Shown here in pieces: positions 1 through 9,232 of a stretch of DNA of 64,000 nt; position 1 is the stretch's first letter; each line of letters begins with the position of its first letter. The notes below the pieces were generated by a model. It was given only the letters and a program-made list of their open reading frames with translations, was not told the DNA's origin and did no database searches. Position numbers and translations under genes: made by a program. The stretch is from Achromobacter pestifer (GTDB lineage: Bacteria > Pseudomonadota > Gammaproteobacteria > Burkholderiales > Burkholderiaceae_B), in NCBI RefSeq assembly GCF_902859625.1, contig NZ_CADIJX010000006.1, positions 62,001-126,000 on the forward strand, written 5' to 3'.

Positions 1-1085
1 CCGACATCCAAGCTGCCGCACAGCTATATGCGCTGCGATATCCGGCAGGCGGGCAGTGTCTGATTCCGCTTCCAGAAGGCCGCTATTGGCTGGTCGCGGC
101 TCAGGATGGCACGGTGTTGTCGCAGGCGGACAAGGTGTTCACGTCGCATGACGAAGCCTTGCGCGCACAGGAGCGGCTGCGGGATCAACGCCCCGGTTTG
201 CCCGTGCACGACGCTGATTCGGTATGGGCGGCGTTGCAGCAAGCCGTTGAACCCGGCGCCAGGCTGGCGGTATTGCCATCCCGCTGGGCGGCGTTGCCGC
301 TTGCCCTGCGGCTGTTCCTGATTTGCGTGGGGTTGGCCGCCGCCGCGCCGCCGCTATGGAATGGCCTGATCGTGCAGAGGCTCATGCGGAAGCCGGAAGC
401 GGTTGCGCAGGCACAGGATTCTGAATCGAGGGATCAAGCAGACCGCTATCTTGCGTTGCTGGAAGGCACGCCCGCACATGCACCCGCTGAACTCTTCCGC
501 TTGCTGCACGCCATGGGACGGCTTCCCATCCAGGTGCAAGGCTGGGCGCTGCGCCGTGCGCAATGTGATGCGGGTGCGCGCGCCTGGGAGTGTTCCGCGC
601 GTTACGCGCGGGCATATCCCTTTGCCACGAATCAGCTTCTGCACGCACGCTTGCCCAAGGGGTGGAACGTTTCCTTCCAACCGCTGGAAGAGGCCACATT
701 GTCTTGGCAGGTTGCTTCGGGCGCGGTGACATTGGCCGGGTTGTCGCTGCCCCACGCGCAGCGTGTCGATACGGAATGGGTCACCGCGTTGCAACGCTTG
801 CAGCCGGCATTCGCTTCCATCGCGTTGGCGCCGGCGGTGCCGTTGCCTCTGCTGGTGGCCCCCGGAATAGATCCGTCCGGGCCAGACCTCCCTGTCCGGC
901 CGGTCATCCGGCGCCGTGCCTTGCGCATGTCGGGTCCATTGCGTTCATTCGCGTTATTGCCCGGCTCCCTGCCGGCAGTGCATTGGTCGCGGCTGGCGCT
1001 GGATGTTCAGCCGCAGCACCAACCCAGCCTTGTCGCCAGCACGTTGGTCGCCGAACTGCATGGAGAAATGTATGAACAGGAATAG
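1..1085 (+). CDS. pilO: Type IVb pilus accessory protein PilO (PilO2), 5'-truncated by the window edge
   Basis: The frame is open from base 3, so the gene begins upstream of the window; about 360 codons are visible. A single hydrophobic segment (LALRLFLICVGLAAAAPPLW, around bases 300-360) separates an N-terminal cytoplasmic part from a larger C-terminal periplasmic part. This is the bitopic plan of R64-type PilO, an inner-membrane assembly factor of thin type IVb pili. The assignment rests mainly on context: it is followed directly by pilP, pilQ, pilR, pilS and pilV homologues in the canonical R64 order. The stop codon overlaps the pilP start by 14 bases, so translation is probably coupled. 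Confidence in the PilO name is good but not absolute, because PilO proteins diverge strongly. Confidence 0.75.
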   Translation, partial: DIQAAAQLYALRYPAGGQCLIPLPEGRYWLVAAQDGTVLSQADKVFTSHDEALRAQERLRDQRPGLPVHDADSVWAALQQAVEPGARLAVLPSRWAALPLALRLFLICVGLAAAAPPLWNGLIVQRLMRKPEAVAQAQDSESRDQADRYLALLEGTPAHAPAELFRLLHAMGRLPIQVQGWALRRAQCDAGARAWECSARYARAYPFATNQLLHARLPKGWNVSFQPLEEATLSWQVASGAVTLAGLSLPHAQRVDTEWVTALQRLQPAFASIALAPAVPLPLLVAPGIDPSGPDLPVRPVIRRRALRMSGPLRSFALLPGSLPAVHWSRLALDVQPQHQPSLVASTLVAELHGEMYEQE

Positions 1086-1569
1086 CTTGTCCGCGTGGCT
1101 TGCAGCCATCGCCAGGCGCATTGCGTGGGCGCTGGCCGTCGTTGCGGCCATGATGCCGTCGGTGGGCGCGCAGGCGTTTCCGCCCGAACCCGACGAGGCG
1201 CAGGCGTGGCCGGAAGTGGAAACGGTGCGGACGCTGTTGCGCGCGGATGCCGCTGCCGCCTTGGCCGATTGCCGGGTGTCCGGCATTTGTCCGCCGGGTT
1301 CGGCGGTTGCGTCGCGGGAACCCCTGGCTCGGCCGGAGGACGATATTCGGGTCGCTGCGATATTCGGGTCTGCCAAGCGGCTGAGTGCCGAGGTGCTTGT
1401 CAATGGCGCTTTGCTGCACTACCAGGCAGGCCGAGCCGCGCCTGTGGCGGGCGCCGTCTTTGTGGCGGGCGGCTACCGATTGCTTGCCATCGACGGCGCA
1501 TGTGTGCGGCTCCGCAGGGAAGGCGTGGACCTGACCGCATGCCTGGATGCAGGGAGCGGAACGCCATGA
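1072..1569 (+). CDS. pilP: Type IV pilus biogenesis protein PilP
   Basis: Encodes 165 aa. The ATG at 1072 is preferred because GGAGAA lies just upstream and an export signal follows (MNRNSL, then a hydrophobic run ending in MMPSVGAQA). R64-type PilP proteins are about 150 aa exported proteins that work with PilO and the secretin in the periplasm during thin-pilus assembly. The mature part has the small beta-rich pattern of the family, for example VAAIFGSAKRLSAEVLVNG followed by GYRLLAIDGACVRLRR. The gene overlaps pilO by 14 bases and pilQ by 4 bases (ATGA). Identification relies on size, signal peptide and operon position more than on strongly conserved motifs. Confidence 0.75.
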   Translation: MNRNSLSAWLAAIARRIAWALAVVAAMMPSVGAQAFPPEPDEAQAWPEVETVRTLLRADAAAALADCRVSGICPPGSAVASREPLARPEDDIRVAAIFGSAKRLSAEVLVNGALLHYQAGRAAPVAGAVFVAGGYRLLAIDGACVRLRREGVDLTACLDAGSGTP

Positions 1570-3290
1570 ATCGCCTATCGAAACCCTCGCAGGCGCACCC
1601 GCCTCATGAACTGCACACTGCCGACGATATCTCCCGGTTGTCGCCAGCGTTGGTCCGTGCGCTTAGCCGTGAATTCGACCTGGCCTCATTGGCTGGCCGC
1701 CTGTGCCCCGTGTTGTTGGAAAACGGTGATGTGGCCGTCTTCGCCGTTGCGGAATACCTCCAGGGTGATCCCATCGACGAGGTCGAGCGCCTGGTGCGAT
1801 CCGAAGGCTACCGCTTGGCGCAGCCGTCCCGTTACGCACTGCCGGCGCCGCTGCTGTTGATGGTCGCTCGAGGCCAATTGACGGGCGCGGGCCTGGGGCG
1901 AAGGGGCGGGGGCGCGCAAGCCGAGCGGGTATCCGCCTTGGGCGCGCTCTTCCTGGATATCGTGCGATGGGGCGTGGTGCAAGGGGCCAGCGATGTGCAT
2001 ATCAATGTGAACCAGCGACGTGAATCCTGCGACATCCGCTACACCATCAATGGGGAATATGTCGCCACTGAACGGTTCTCCGGTTTGTCCAATACGACGT
2101 TGCTGGAAGTGCTGGCGGTGGCCTGGATGGACGTGCGTGGCGGCAACGGCGCGGTGTTCGATCCCGCGCTTGAACAACAGGGGCGCATTGCGCTTGAGGT
2201 GGATACCGTTCACGTCGTGCTCCGTTGGGCGTCGCTGGCCACCGATGCGGGGCCTTCAGTCTGCCTGCGCATCCTGCGCCTGGACGCCACCGCCGATGGC
2301 GACCTTCATGCGTTGGGATATCTGCCCGCGCAGATCCAGACGCTGTTGCACGCCCGTGAGCGCGAAGGGGGCGCCATCGTATTGGCGGGTGTGGTGGGGT
2401 CGGGAAAATCCACCACGATTGCGGCGCTGATGCGCGGTATTGCTTCTACCCGCAAAGTCATCACCCTGGAGGATCCGGTGGAATACGTCATCGCCAATGC
2501 CTTGCAGAATACGTTGGGCGGTGCATTGGCCGAATCCGCGTGGCCCGTGTTCGATGCCAAACTCAAGACCATCAAGCGGTCGGCCATGAACGATCTGCTG
2601 ATCGGAGAAATCCGCGATGTCGATACCGGCCGTGCGTTCATGGATCTGGCGGGGTCGGGCGTCAGCCTGTACACCACTACGCACGCAGGCTCCGCGGCGT
2701 TGATTCCTGAGCGTCTTGCCTCGGAGGCGATCGGTGTGTCGCGGGATTTTCTCGCCACGCCTGGCATTCTCAAACTGTTGGTGTATCAAACGCTCTTGCC
2801 CCGCTTGTGCGCTGCGTGCGCATTGCCCCTGGACAGTTTGTGGCGGGGGCCATCGCAATCATCGGGCGGCTCGCCGGACTGGCAAGCGTGGGCCGCCTGG
2901 ATGCAGCGCACATACCTGCTGGACTTGGAAGCGATCAGGGTCAGGAATCCCGCCGGATGCTCCGCGTGCCGTCGGCCCCAGTTGCAGGAGCTCAATGGCA
3001 TCGCAGGCCGTAGCGTCGCGGCTGAACTGATCGAGCCAGAACGTCTGGCGGGGTTTCTGGAGCGAGTGCGCAAGCGCGACAACCTGGGTTTGACGCGGCG
3101 CCCGCAGGCAATGGATGCGGATAGTTGGCGCGATGTGGCCCGGAGTGGCCTGCGGGCACTGGACTGCGCGTTGTTCAAAGTGAATGCGGGGGAAGTGGAT
3201 CCTCGGGCCTTGTTGCGCCGGTTCGATCTTCAGGCTTCACCGCACGCCGTGCGCGCCAAGGCGGGGATCAGATTGGGACGACGCGCATGA
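1566..3290 (+). CDS. pilQ: Type IVb pilus assembly ATPase PilQ (GspE/PulE family)
   Basis: Encodes 574 aa. This is the cytoplasmic hexameric motor that powers pilin extrusion (R64 PilQ is an ATPase, unlike the secretin called PilQ in Pseudomonas). Visible motifs are the Walker A loop GVVGSGKST (residues about 275-283), the Asp box ITLEDPVEY, the Walker B-like LIGEIRD and the His box TTTHAGSA. Two CxxC pairs near residues 416 and 465 (LCAAC and CSAC) form the zinc tetracysteine seen in GspE proteins. The ATG at 1566 overlaps the pilP stop in ATGA; a longer upstream frame exists but would run through pilP. The 3' end overlaps pilR by 4 bases. Confident family call. Confidence 0.93.
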   Translation: MNRLSKPSQAHPPHELHTADDISRLSPALVRALSREFDLASLAGRLCPVLLENGDVAVFAVAEYLQGDPIDEVERLVRSEGYRLAQPSRYALPAPLLLMVARGQLTGAGLGRRGGGAQAERVSALGALFLDIVRWGVVQGASDVHINVNQRRESCDIRYTINGEYVATERFSGLSNTTLLEVLAVAWMDVRGGNGAVFDPALEQQGRIALEVDTVHVVLRWASLATDAGPSVCLRILRLDATADGDLHALGYLPAQIQTLLHAREREGGAIVLAGVVGSGKSTTIAALMRGIASTRKVITLEDPVEYVIANALQNTLGGALAESAWPVFDAKLKTIKRSAMNDLLIGEIRDVDTGRAFMDLAGSGVSLYTTTHAGSAALIPERLASEAIGVSRDFLATPGILKLLVYQTLLPRLCAACALPLDSLWRGPSQSSGGSPDWQAWAAWMQRTYLLDLEAIRVRNPAGCSACRRPQLQELNGIAGRSVAAELIEPERLAGFLERVRKRDNLGLTRRPQAMDADSWRDVARSGLRALDCALFKVNAGEVDPRALLRRFDLQASPHAVRAKAGIRLGRRA

Positions 3291-4423
3291 GTCTCCCGTC
3301 ATTGCACGCAAGATTCGCACGGGAACGCTCGTTCGGCGTGTATCTGCCGCGCCTGGATGCGTTGCGCTTCCGGGGCCAGCGCGCGGACTACTACGAGTAT
3401 CTGGCGGACCTGGTGGAAGGGACGCAAGGGCGCAAAAGCTTGCGCGACATTTTTGATGACGATGCGCGGCGCTACGGTCGGCGCACCGTGCGCGGCCGTT
3501 TGTCGCATTACTGGGCCGACGCCTATCTGGAAGCGGGTGGGGATCTTGGCGTCGCCTGGTCCGGCACGCTGCCCTCGGATGAATGCGTTCTGTTGAGTTG
3601 CGTCCAGGAAGAGGGGGGCGATCTTGCCGCCGCGTTGCGCGATCTGGCTCGTGCGGTTCGGCTGGGTAGCAAGGCCCGCGTTGCCGTGTTGTCGGCGGCG
3701 GCGGCTGGCGTGGCGGCTACCGCTGTGGCGCTGGCCTTGCTTTGCGCCATCCCGTTCTTCAGCGTGCCGCGCTTGCTGCGGGTCTTCCAGATGGTGCCGC
3801 CGGAAGACTACGGCCGTCTGACGCGCGGCCTGTTCGCGTTGGCCCAGGCCTTGCGGCAATGGTTGCCGTTGTGGCTGGTGTTCAGCGTCGGCATGACGTT
3901 GCTCAGCCTCTGGTCGCTGCCGAATGTCACGGGCGCATTCCGGGCCGCTTGCGACCGCTGGCTGCTGTGGAGGCTGTACCGCGATTTTCAGGCGATCCGC
4001 TTCCTCTGCCTGCTGGCGGTGCTGGTCCGGCAGCATGGTGCGGCCGATACCCGTTTGCGCCACGCGCTGTCGGTGCAGGCACGGGATGCTCGGCCCTGGA
4101 TGCACGCACATCTGCAATCCATGTTGAACCGCCTGGACGGTGGCGCGAGCGGTCCCGAGATCTTCAACACGGGATTGTTGGATGAAGAAACGTGGTGGTA
4201 CATGGCCGACATGATGGATGCGCTGGGGCTGGAGGCCGGCCTGGCGCGGGTGCGCCTGCGCGTCGAATCGCGTCTGCTGGCCAGGGTGCGGCGGCAGGCG
4301 GCCGTGCTGCGCTGGTCGCTGCTGATCGGGTCTCTGGCGGCGGTCCTGGGGATCACGCTCTGGCATTACGGCGTCATCGACGAACTGCGCCGGGCCCTGA
4401 CCAACTTCTACGCAAGCCAATAG
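3287..4423 (+). CDS. pilR: Type IVb pilus inner-membrane platform protein PilR (GspF family)
   Basis: Encodes 378 aa. PilR is the polytopic inner-membrane platform that couples the PilQ ATPase to pilin addition. The protein shows the GspF arrangement of two helical cytoplasmic domains, each followed by membrane segments. Hydrophobic stretches lie near residues 143-170 (VAVLSAAAAGVAATAVALAL), 205-230 (WLPLWLVFSVGMTLLSLW) and 350-368 (SLLIGSLAAVLGITLW). The ATG at 3287 overlaps the pilQ stop as ATGA, which fixes the start. A 60-bp gap then separates it from pilS; this gap has a short GCGC-rich inverted repeat and the pilS ribosome-binding site. Confidence 0.9.
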   Translation: MSLPSLHARFARERSFGVYLPRLDALRFRGQRADYYEYLADLVEGTQGRKSLRDIFDDDARRYGRRTVRGRLSHYWADAYLEAGGDLGVAWSGTLPSDECVLLSCVQEEGGDLAAALRDLARAVRLGSKARVAVLSAAAAGVAATAVALALLCAIPFFSVPRLLRVFQMVPPEDYGRLTRGLFALAQALRQWLPLWLVFSVGMTLLSLWSLPNVTGAFRAACDRWLLWRLYRDFQAIRFLCLLAVLVRQHGAADTRLRHALSVQARDARPWMHAHLQSMLNRLDGGASGPEIFNTGLLDEETWWYMADMMDALGLEAGLARVRLRVESRLLARVRRQAAVLRWSLLIGSLAAVLGITLWHYGVIDELRRALTNFYASQ

Positions 4424-4483
4424 CGTCGTCCCGCGTAGGTAGGTTCAAGCGCGAATGCGCGTTCCATTCAATCAACGGAGGTA

Positions 4484-5104
4484 ATGATGCATCAGATACA
4501 AAAGGCGCGATCCGGCGCGACGCGGCAGCAGGGATTCTCTTTGATGGAGGTGTCCATCGTGACGGCCATTGTCTTGTTGATCGCGATCGTCGGCATTCCC
4601 GCGATCGGGGCATATGTCATCGAAAACAAGGTGCCCAAGGTCGGCGAAGAGCTTCAACGGTTCATCGCCAGCATGAAAATCAATGCTCAAGGCGGGGGTG
4701 TCACGCCCTATACCGGCTTGGACACCGGCGCCATGGCGAATGCGCTGCGCGATTCCAGCGTATTGGCCGTTCAGGGCAGTGGGGCGTCGGCGCGCATTGT
4801 GCATGGACTGGGCGGCAGCGGGTCGGGACGCAGCGGCGTGGTCGAGGTGGTTGCTGCGGCCTTGGGCGGCGCGGGCCTGGGCTCCGCGTTCACGGTCACG
4901 CTGACCAATGTCAGCCATGCCGCTTGCCCGGCGTTGGCCTCCGTATTGCAGCGGATGTCGGAAACCATCTCGATCGGAGGCAGTGCAGGCGCCAAGGTCG
5001 TGAAAGATGCACTTGCCACGCCCGCCGTGCCTTACCGCGCTGCACTGGCCCAGGCCCAGTGCAGTCAGGGCGAGGTCAATACCTTCATGTTCACCGCAAA
5101 ATGA
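4484..5104 (+). CDS. pilS: Type IVb major prepilin PilS
   Basis: Encodes 206 aa. This is the major subunit of the thin pilus. The N-terminus has a basic leader ending in RQQG, then FSLMEVSIVTAIVLLIAIVG: a type IV prepilin peptidase site with Gly at -1 and Glu at +5, followed by the hydrophobic assembly helix. Two C-terminal cysteines (residues about 147 and 193) can form the disulfide of the D-region typical of type IVb pilins. A strong ribosome-binding site (GGAGG) precedes two tandem ATGs at 4484 and 4487; either could be used. The stop overlaps pilV by 4 bases. No prepilin peptidase gene is visible in this window. Confidence 0.93.
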   Translation: MMHQIQKARSGATRQQGFSLMEVSIVTAIVLLIAIVGIPAIGAYVIENKVPKVGEELQRFIASMKINAQGGGVTPYTGLDTGAMANALRDSSVLAVQGSGASARIVHGLGGSGSGRSGVVEVVAAALGGAGLGSAFTVTLTNVSHAACPALASVLQRMSETISIGGSAGAKVVKDALATPAVPYRAALAQAQCSQGEVNTFMFTAK

Positions 5105-6195
5105 TGCGCCAGTCTTGCCTTCATGGTGCGCGGCGTGGCGCGGCCGTGCGTACGAGCCGCCAGGTCGGATTCTCATTGCCGGGTTTGGCGTTGGCGTTGG
5201 CACTGACTTCCATCGTTGCGATCTGGGCTTCCAGCCAGGTCGTCCAACGGATCGAGGATTCAGCGGCGCGCTCGGCGGGAGTGTGGATGGCCCAGGTCCG
5301 TCAGGCGGCATCCGGGATGCTGGCCCGTCATTTTGACGCGCTTGCGAAAGGGCAGGCGCCTGTGAACGAAGCCGGCGCGGCGCTGTTGGCGGACCCGGCA
5401 TCCCCCACGGTGTCGGAACTGCGAACCCTGGCGTATCTGCCGGCGGACTTCCCTGAACGCTCCGCGCTGGGCTTTGGCGCGCAGATCCGGGTGCATGCAG
5501 GGGGCGGCTGCCCGGGCAAGCGTTGCCGGATCGATGCCCTGGTCTATAGCGCCACGCCGGTATTGAAATCAGGGACGCAGATGCCGGATCTGATCGGCAT
5601 TGCGTCCGTCATCGAGGCCGCGGGCGGCTACGGCGGGGCAGTCTGGCCCGGCACGCCCGGACAGGTCCGGGGCGCTGCGTTCAGTTTCGATAACCCCTTG
5701 GCACCGGGGATGCCCAGCTATCCGCCGGGCACGCTGGCGCTCTGGGCGGGGGCGGGGGCCGAACTGGGGGCGGATGAGCCGCCCGCCTTCCCTGACCTGA
5801 ATCCTTTCGTCCGCATTGGGGATGCGCGTGACCCTCAACTGGCCGGGGGGCTGACCGTGGCGTCGTCCGTGGCGGCGGGCGCCTACCTGAGCGTGGGCGC
5901 CCGAGGCCAGGCGGGGCACGCTTGTGGGGTGGTCAACGGCACGATGGCAAGTTCCTATGCGGGCGATCTGCTGGCGTGCCAATCCGGGGTCTGGCAACCC
6001 GCCAGCGGTGGATTTGGCGGAGCGTTCAGCAGTAACAATCGATTCGGCTGCCAGCATTACACGGGTCAATCCACGGCGAATCCGCGTACCGGAGGGTGCT
6101 CATGCCCTGCGGGTTACCAGGCAGTCATCGTGTCGGCGGGCGGGAAATGGACCGAAACCGAGGGCTGGACCACGGGCTATGTGTGCGTCCGCTAG
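5101..6195 (+). CDS. pilV: Type IVb minor pilin / adhesin PilV
   Basis: Encodes 364 aa, starting at an ATG that overlaps the pilS stop. The leader ends in RQVG and is followed by FSLPGLALALALTSIVAIWA, a prepilin-like N-terminus in which the usual Glu at +5 is replaced. PilV of R64 sits at the pilus tip and decides recipient recognition; its variable C-terminus is exchanged by the shufflon. Here the variable part begins around LLACQSGVWQP, encoded by a sequence resembling the sfx recombination site. The last about 45 residues are Cys-rich (CQHY, CSC, YVCVR) and probably disulfide-stabilised. No alternative C-terminal cassettes or shufflon recombinase are visible, so pilV appears fixed in one version. 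Confidence 0.88.
   Translation: MMRQSCLHGARRGAAVRTSRQVGFSLPGLALALALTSIVAIWASSQVVQRIEDSAARSAGVWMAQVRQAASGMLARHFDALAKGQAPVNEAGAALLADPASPTVSELRTLAYLPADFPERSALGFGAQIRVHAGGGCPGKRCRIDALVYSATPVLKSGTQMPDLIGIASVIEAAGGYGGAVWPGTPGQVRGAAFSFDNPLAPGMPSYPPGTLALWAGAGAELGADEPPAFPDLNPFVRIGDARDPQLAGGLTVASSVAAGAYLSVGARGQAGHACGVVNGTMASSYAGDLLACQSGVWQPASGGFGGAFSSNNRFGCQHYTGQSTANPRTGGCSCPAGYQAVIVSAGGKWTETEGWTTGYVCVR
5976..5994 (+). repeat. sfx-like shufflon recombination site inside pilV (single copy)
   Basis: The 19 bases GTGCCAATCCGGGGTCTGG match, as I remember it, the R64 shufflon repeat consensus GTGCCAATCCGGTNNNTGG at all but one fixed position. It lies where the constant PilV region meets the variable C-terminal segment, the same place as in shufflons. 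I found no second or inverted copy between here and alaS, so no inversion is predicted from this locus. Confidence 0.6.
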
Positions 6196-6236
6196 GGAGT
6201 GCGGCCGTTCCGTTCCGCGCTTTCCCGCTAACCCTC

Positions 6237-6242
6237 TATAAT
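6237..6242 (+). promoter_or_regulatory. Candidate -10 element for alaS
   Basis: A perfect TATAAT lies 33 bases before the alaS start, in the 79-bp gap after pilV. No good -35 box is seen at 16-18 bases spacing, so only the -10 is supported. It suggests alaS is transcribed separately from the pilus operon. Confidence 0.5.
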
Positions 6243-6274
6243 CAAAGATTCGCCTAAATCCTGCGTCATCCACG

Positions 6275-8899
6275 ATGAAATCCTCTGAGATTCGCCGCCA
6301 GTTCCTGCAATTCTTCAAGTCGAAGGGACACACCATTGTTCCTTCGTCGTCGCTCGTCCCCGGCAACGACCCGACCTTGCTCTTCACCAATTCGGGCATG
6401 GTCCAGTTCAAGGACGTCTTCACGGGCAAGGAATCGCGGTCGTACACGCGCGCCACGTCGTCGCAGCGCAGTGTGCGCGCCGGCGGCAAGCACAATGACC
6501 TGGAGAACGTGGGCTACACCGCCCGCCACCATACGTTCTTCGAAATGCTGGGCAACTTCAGCTTCGGTGACTACTTCAAGCGCGACGCCATCCAGTACGC
6601 CTGGGAACTGTTGACGCAGGTCTACAAGCTGCCGGCCGAAAAGCTCTGGGTCACCGTGTACCAGGAAGACGACGAAGCCTATGACATCTGGGCCAAGGAA
6701 GTCGGCGTGCCGGTCGAACGCATCATCCGCATCGGCGACAACAAGGGCGCGCGTTACGCCTCGGACAACTTCTGGCAGATGGCCGATACCGGCCCCTGCG
6801 GCCCGTGCTCCGAGATCTTCTTTGACCACGGCCCCGAGATCTGGGGCGGCCCCCCGGGATCACCCGAGGAAGACGGCGACCGCTACATCGAGATCTGGAA
6901 CCTGGTGTTCATGCAGTTCGAGCGCGACGCCGCCGGCAACATGCCGCGCCTGCCGCGTCCCTGTGTCGATACCGGCATGGGTCTGGAGCGTATCGCCGCC
7001 GTCCTGCAAGGCGTGCATTCCAACTACGAAATCGATCTTTTCCAGAAACTGATCACCGCCGCCGCTCGCGAAACCGGTATCCAGGATCTGGAAAACAACT
7101 CGCTCAAGGTCATCGCGGATCACATCCGCGCTTGCTCGTTCCTGATCGTGGACGGCGTGATCCCCAGCAACGAAGGCCGCGGCTACGTGCTGCGCCGCAT
7201 CGTGCGCCGCGCGCTGCGCCATGGGTACAAGCTGGGCCAGACCAAGCCGTTCTTCCATCGCCTGGTGCCCGATCTGGTGGCCGAAATGGGTGAGGCCTAT
7301 CCGGAACTGGCCGCCATGGCGGATCGCGTTTCCCAAGTGCTCAAGCAGGAAGAAGAGCGTTTCGGCGAAACCCTGGAACATGGCATGCGCATCCTGGATG
7401 CGGCCCTGGCCAATGTGGCCAAGGGCGGCGTGCTGGACGGCAACACGCTGTTCACGCTGTACGACACCTACGGCTTCCCCGTGGACCTGACCGCCGATAT
7501 CTGCCGCGAACGCGAAGTGGAAATCGACATGGCCGGTTTCGAGGTTGCCATGGAGCGTCAGCGCGATCAGGCGCGCGCTGCCGGCAAGTTCAAAATGGCC
7601 GAAGGCCTCAGCTACGAAGGTGCTCACACGCGCTTCGAGGGCTACGAAAAGCTGGAACTCGACAACGTCAAGGTGACGGCCCTGTACGTGGACGGCACCC
7701 AGGTGCAGCAAGTGACGGCAGGCCAAAGCGCCGTGGTCGTTCTTGACGCCACCCCGTTCTACGCCGAGTCGGGCGGCCAGGTGGGCGACACCGGTTTGCT
7801 GGAAGCGGACGGCATGCGCTTTGCCGTTGCCGACACCCTGAAGATCCAGGCCGGCGTGTTCGGCCACCACGGCACGCTGGAATCGGGCTCGCTGTCCGTT
7901 GGCGATACCTTGCTGGCCCGCGTTGACGCGGTGCGCCGTGCGCGCACGATCCGCAACCACTCCGCGACCCACTTGATGCACAAGGCCTTGCGCGAAGTGC
8001 TGGGTGCGCACGTGCAACAGCGCGGTTCGCTGGTGGATCCCGACAAGACCCGTTTCGACTTCGCGCAAGACGCGCCGATGACCGCCGAGCAGATCGCGCG
8101 CGTTGAGGCCATCGTCAACGCTGAAGTGCTGGCCAACCAGCCCACCGTGGCCCAGGTCATGGCTTACGACGACGCCGTCAAGGGCGGCGCCATGGCGCTG
8201 TTCGGCGAAAAGTACGGCGATACCGTCCGGGTGCTGGATATTGGCTTCTCGCGCGAACTCTGCGGCGGCACGCACGTCAGCCGCACGGGCGACATCGGCC
8301 TGTTCAAGATCGTTTCCGAAGGCGGCGTGGCCGCAGGGGTGCGCCGTATCGAGGCCATCACCGGCGACAACGCCCTGGTTTGGGTGCAGAACCAGAACGC
8401 CTTGCTGAACCAGATCGCGGGCATGCTGCGCAGTACCCCGGCCGACGTGCCGGCACGCATCGCGCAGGTGCAGGATCAGGTCAAGGCGCTTGAAAAAGAC
8501 CTGGAGCAATCCCGCAACAAACTCGCCGCCAGCGCGGGCAACGATCTGGCCACCACCGCAGCCGTCGACGTCAAGGGCATCAAGGTTCTGGCCGCCAGCA
8601 TCGGCGACGTGGATCCCAAGGCCCTGCGTGGCATGGTCGACAACCTGAAAGACCGCCTGAAGCCGGCCGTCGTGCTGCTGGCTACCGGTTCCGCCGATGG
8701 CAAGATCAGCGTGGTGGGCGGCGTGACCGCCGACCTGACTGACCGCATCAAGGCCGGTGACCTGGTTGGCTTTGTCGCCAGCCAGGTGGGTGGCAAGGGC
8801 GGTGGCCGTCCCGACATGGCCATGGGCGGCGGCACGGACATTGCCGCGTTGCCTGCGGCTATCGCCGGCGTCCAGAAGTGGGTGGACGAGCGTCTCTGA
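6275..8899 (+). CDS. alaS: Alanine-tRNA ligase
   Basis: Encodes 874 aa, the normal bacterial AlaRS length. It charges tRNA-Ala with alanine and clears mischarged Ser/Gly in the cytoplasm. The N-terminal class II catalytic domain starts with the typical [17 protein letters not shown] and contains [14 protein letters not shown]. The editing domain shows the zinc motifs HSATH (about residue 562) and CGGTH (about 662). The C-Ala domain ends in the glycine-rich [15 protein letters not shown] (about 839). The start ATG is consistent with the conserved N-terminus. The stop shares one base with the following tusA-like gene, so the two are probably co-translated. Confidence 0.98.
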   Translation: MKSSEIRRQFLQFFKSKGHTIVPSSSLVPGNDPTLLFTNSGMVQFKDVFTGKESRSYTRATSSQRSVRAGGKHNDLENVGYTARHHTFFEMLGNFSFGDYFKRDAIQYAWELLTQVYKLPAEKLWVTVYQEDDEAYDIWAKEVGVPVERIIRIGDNKGARYASDNFWQMADTGPCGPCSEIFFDHGPEIWGGPPGSPEEDGDRYIEIWNLVFMQFERDAAGNMPRLPRPCVDTGMGLERIAAVLQGVHSNYEIDLFQKLITAAARETGIQDLENNSLKVIADHIRACSFLIVDGVIPSNEGRGYVLRRIVRRALRHGYKLGQTKPFFHRLVPDLVAEMGEAYPELAAMADRVSQVLKQEEERFGETLEHGMRILDAALANVAKGGVLDGNTLFTLYDTYGFPVDLTADICREREVEIDMAGFEVAMERQRDQARAAGKFKMAEGLSYEGAHTRFEGYEKLELDNVKVTALYVDGTQVQQVTAGQSAVVVLDATPFYAESGGQVGDTGLLEADGMRFAVADTLKIQAGVFGHHGTLESGSLSVGDTLLARVDAVRRARTIRNHSATHLMHKALREVLGAHVQQRGSLVDPDKTRFDFAQDAPMTAEQIARVEAIVNAEVLANQPTVAQVMAYDDAVKGGAMALFGEKYGDTVRVLDIGFSRELCGGTHVSRTGDIGLFKIVSEGGVAAGVRRIEAITGDNALVWVQNQNALLNQIAGMLRSTPADVPARIAQVQDQVKALEKDLEQSRNKLAASAGNDLATTAAVDVKGIKVLAASIGDVDPKALRGMVDNLKDRLKPAVVLLATGSADGKISVVGGVTADLTDRIKAGDLVGFVASQVGGKGGGRPDMAMGGGTDIAALPAAIAGVQKWVDERL

Positions 8900-9168
8900 T
8901 GGACAGCGTTGATACCGGTCTGGATGCGGGCGCGCAAGCGCCTGCCTTCGAGCAGGAAGTGGATGCCACCGGCTTGACCTGCCCGCTGCCCATCTTGCGT
9001 GCCAAGAAGGCATTGGCGCAGATGGCCAGCGGCGAAGTCTTGCGCGTCATCACCACGGATCGCAACGCTATTCGCGACTTTCAGGCCTTTGCGCGGCAGA
9101 CCGGCAACGCGCTGGTCGCCCAGCAAGAAGAGGACGGCCGCGGCGTGCATTACCTGCGCCGACGCTGA
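8899..9168 (+). CDS. TusA/SirA-like sulfurtransferase
   Basis: Encodes 89 aa from an ATG that shares its A with the alaS stop. The protein has the TusA-family signature TGLTCPLPILRAKKAL, in which Cys28 of the CPxP motif is the persulfide-carrying residue. Family members pass sulfur to tRNA 2-thiouridine, molybdopterin or other acceptors in the cytoplasm. Coupling to alaS might suggest a tRNA-related role, but that is inference. The gene ends before a convergent operon and an inverted repeat lies between the two. Confidence 0.88.
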   Translation: MDSVDTGLDAGAQAPAFEQEVDATGLTCPLPILRAKKALAQMASGEVLRVITTDRNAIRDFQAFARQTGNALVAQQEEDGRGVHYLRRR

Positions 9169-9174
9169 GCCGAC

Positions 9175-9217
9175 CTGGCGGCAGATTCTGGTCTTCATCC
9201 TCAGACCCTGCCGCCAG
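9175..9217. terminator. Inverted repeat between convergent tusA-like and maleate isomerase genes
   Basis: CTGGCGGCAG (9175-9184) and CTGCCGCCAG (9208-9217) are perfect 10-bp arms around a 23-base loop. There is no T-run on either side, so intrinsic termination is not certain, but the position between convergent genes fits a bidirectional terminator. Confidence 0.45.
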
Positions 9218-9232
9218 TCTCACGACTTCCCT

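Noticed and set aside
5101-6274. An active shufflon with invertible pilV cassettes
   Set aside because: Only one sfx-like site was found; there is no inverted partner, no alternative C-terminal cassette and no recombinase gene before alaS.
6860-9013. A 717-aa open frame opposite alaS
   Set aside because: Antisense shadow of alaS; the composition is that of reversed high-GC codons and no domain is recognisable.
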